From JBMNNU01 sp050942695 (GTDB lineage Bacteria > Chloroflexota > UBA6077), in NCBI GenBank assembly GCA_050942695.1, contig JBMNNU010000223.1:1-5493 (forward strand): 5,493 nt of DNA, written 5' to 3'. The notes under the pieces are model-generated. The model did not search any database. It had not been told where the DNA came from and saw only the letters and a list, made by a program, of their open reading frames with translations. The position numbers and the translations under genes were made by a program. Of the stretch, positions 5,396 through 5,493 are shown piece by piece. The stretch's first letter is position 1, and each line of letters starts with the position of its first letter.

Positions 5396-5476
5396 CACCC
5401 CAAGGCCCGCTTTGCTCCCCTCTCCCTGTGGGGGAGGGGTTGGGGGTGGGGTCCGTCCCTCTCACCCCAAGCCCGC
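5396..5476. repeat. Compound GC-rich dispersed repeat with stem-loops
   Basis: The core is CCCCTCTCCC (5417-5426) and GGGGGAGGGG (5430-5439), a 10-bp stem with one G-T pair around a TGT loop. A second stem, TGGGGT (5447-5452) with ACCCCA (5464-5469), follows. The block is bracketed by near-identical direct copies, CACCCCAAGGCCCGC (5396-5410) and CACCCCAAGCCCGC (5463-5476), differing by one G. This C/G-tract hairpin type is, from memory, a widespread dispersed intergenic repeat in Chloroflexota and other environmental bacteria. Open frames through it are artefacts of the low-complexity DNA. Confidence 0.6.
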
Positions 5477-5493
5477 CAGACCTCAACGCTGCG

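Noticed and set aside
5235..5486. An 83-codon minus-strand open frame across the right-edge repeat
   Set aside because: It runs through the GC-rich hairpin repeat, overlaps the start of the well-supported repeat-protein gene in another frame, and encodes low-complexity sequence.

Overview
The window looks like chromosomal DNA of a moderately GC-rich bacterium. Two GC-rich dyad repeats, at 429-452 and 5396-5476, are of a kind common in intergenic DNA of Chloroflexota and some other environmental phyla. Together with a repeat-built, tail-anchored protein at 4828-5337 they make Chloroflexota the best guess (inference, about even odds). Nothing indicates a phage, plasmid or insertion sequence, and I found no tRNA, rRNA or CRISPR array.

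Layout. The left edge (2-400, + strand) is the C-terminal quarter of ilvD, dihydroxy-acid dehydratase of branched-chain amino acid synthesis. It meets a minus-strand block head-to-head at its 3' end, across a 61-base gap holding a strong GC-rich stem-loop. The rest of the coding DNA is on the minus strand. Read in transcription order from the right: a small protein made of exact 15-residue tandem repeats with a C-terminal membrane anchor (5337-4828); a MarR-family regulator with a Cys/His-rich tail (4707-4159); a GT2 glycosyltransferase (4040-3075); a GT4-type glycosyltransferase (3078-1897); and a polytopic O-antigen ligase/polymerase-like membrane protein (1919-462).

The last three genes overlap by 4 and 23 bases and form a tight, translationally coupled surface-polysaccharide cassette. 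The two transferases would assemble sugars on a lipid carrier on the cytoplasmic face, and the membrane protein would polymerise or transfer the product outside. No flippase, initiating transferase or chain-length regulator lies in the window, so the pathway is incomplete here. The MarR gene has its own convincing promoter (TTGACT-N17-TAGACT with an extended -10), a strong ribosome site, and CTATC/GATAG dyads placed like an autoregulatory operator. Whether it also controls the polysaccharide genes 118 bases downstream is open. The repeat protein has a strong ribosome site and a TTG start.

The most interesting items are the repeat architecture of the 4828-5337 protein, the C-x2-C-x3-H-x3-C tail of the MarR protein with the palindrome cluster in its control region, and the replacement of both EX7E glutamates in the GT4 enzyme. 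No clearly new multi-gene system is evident.
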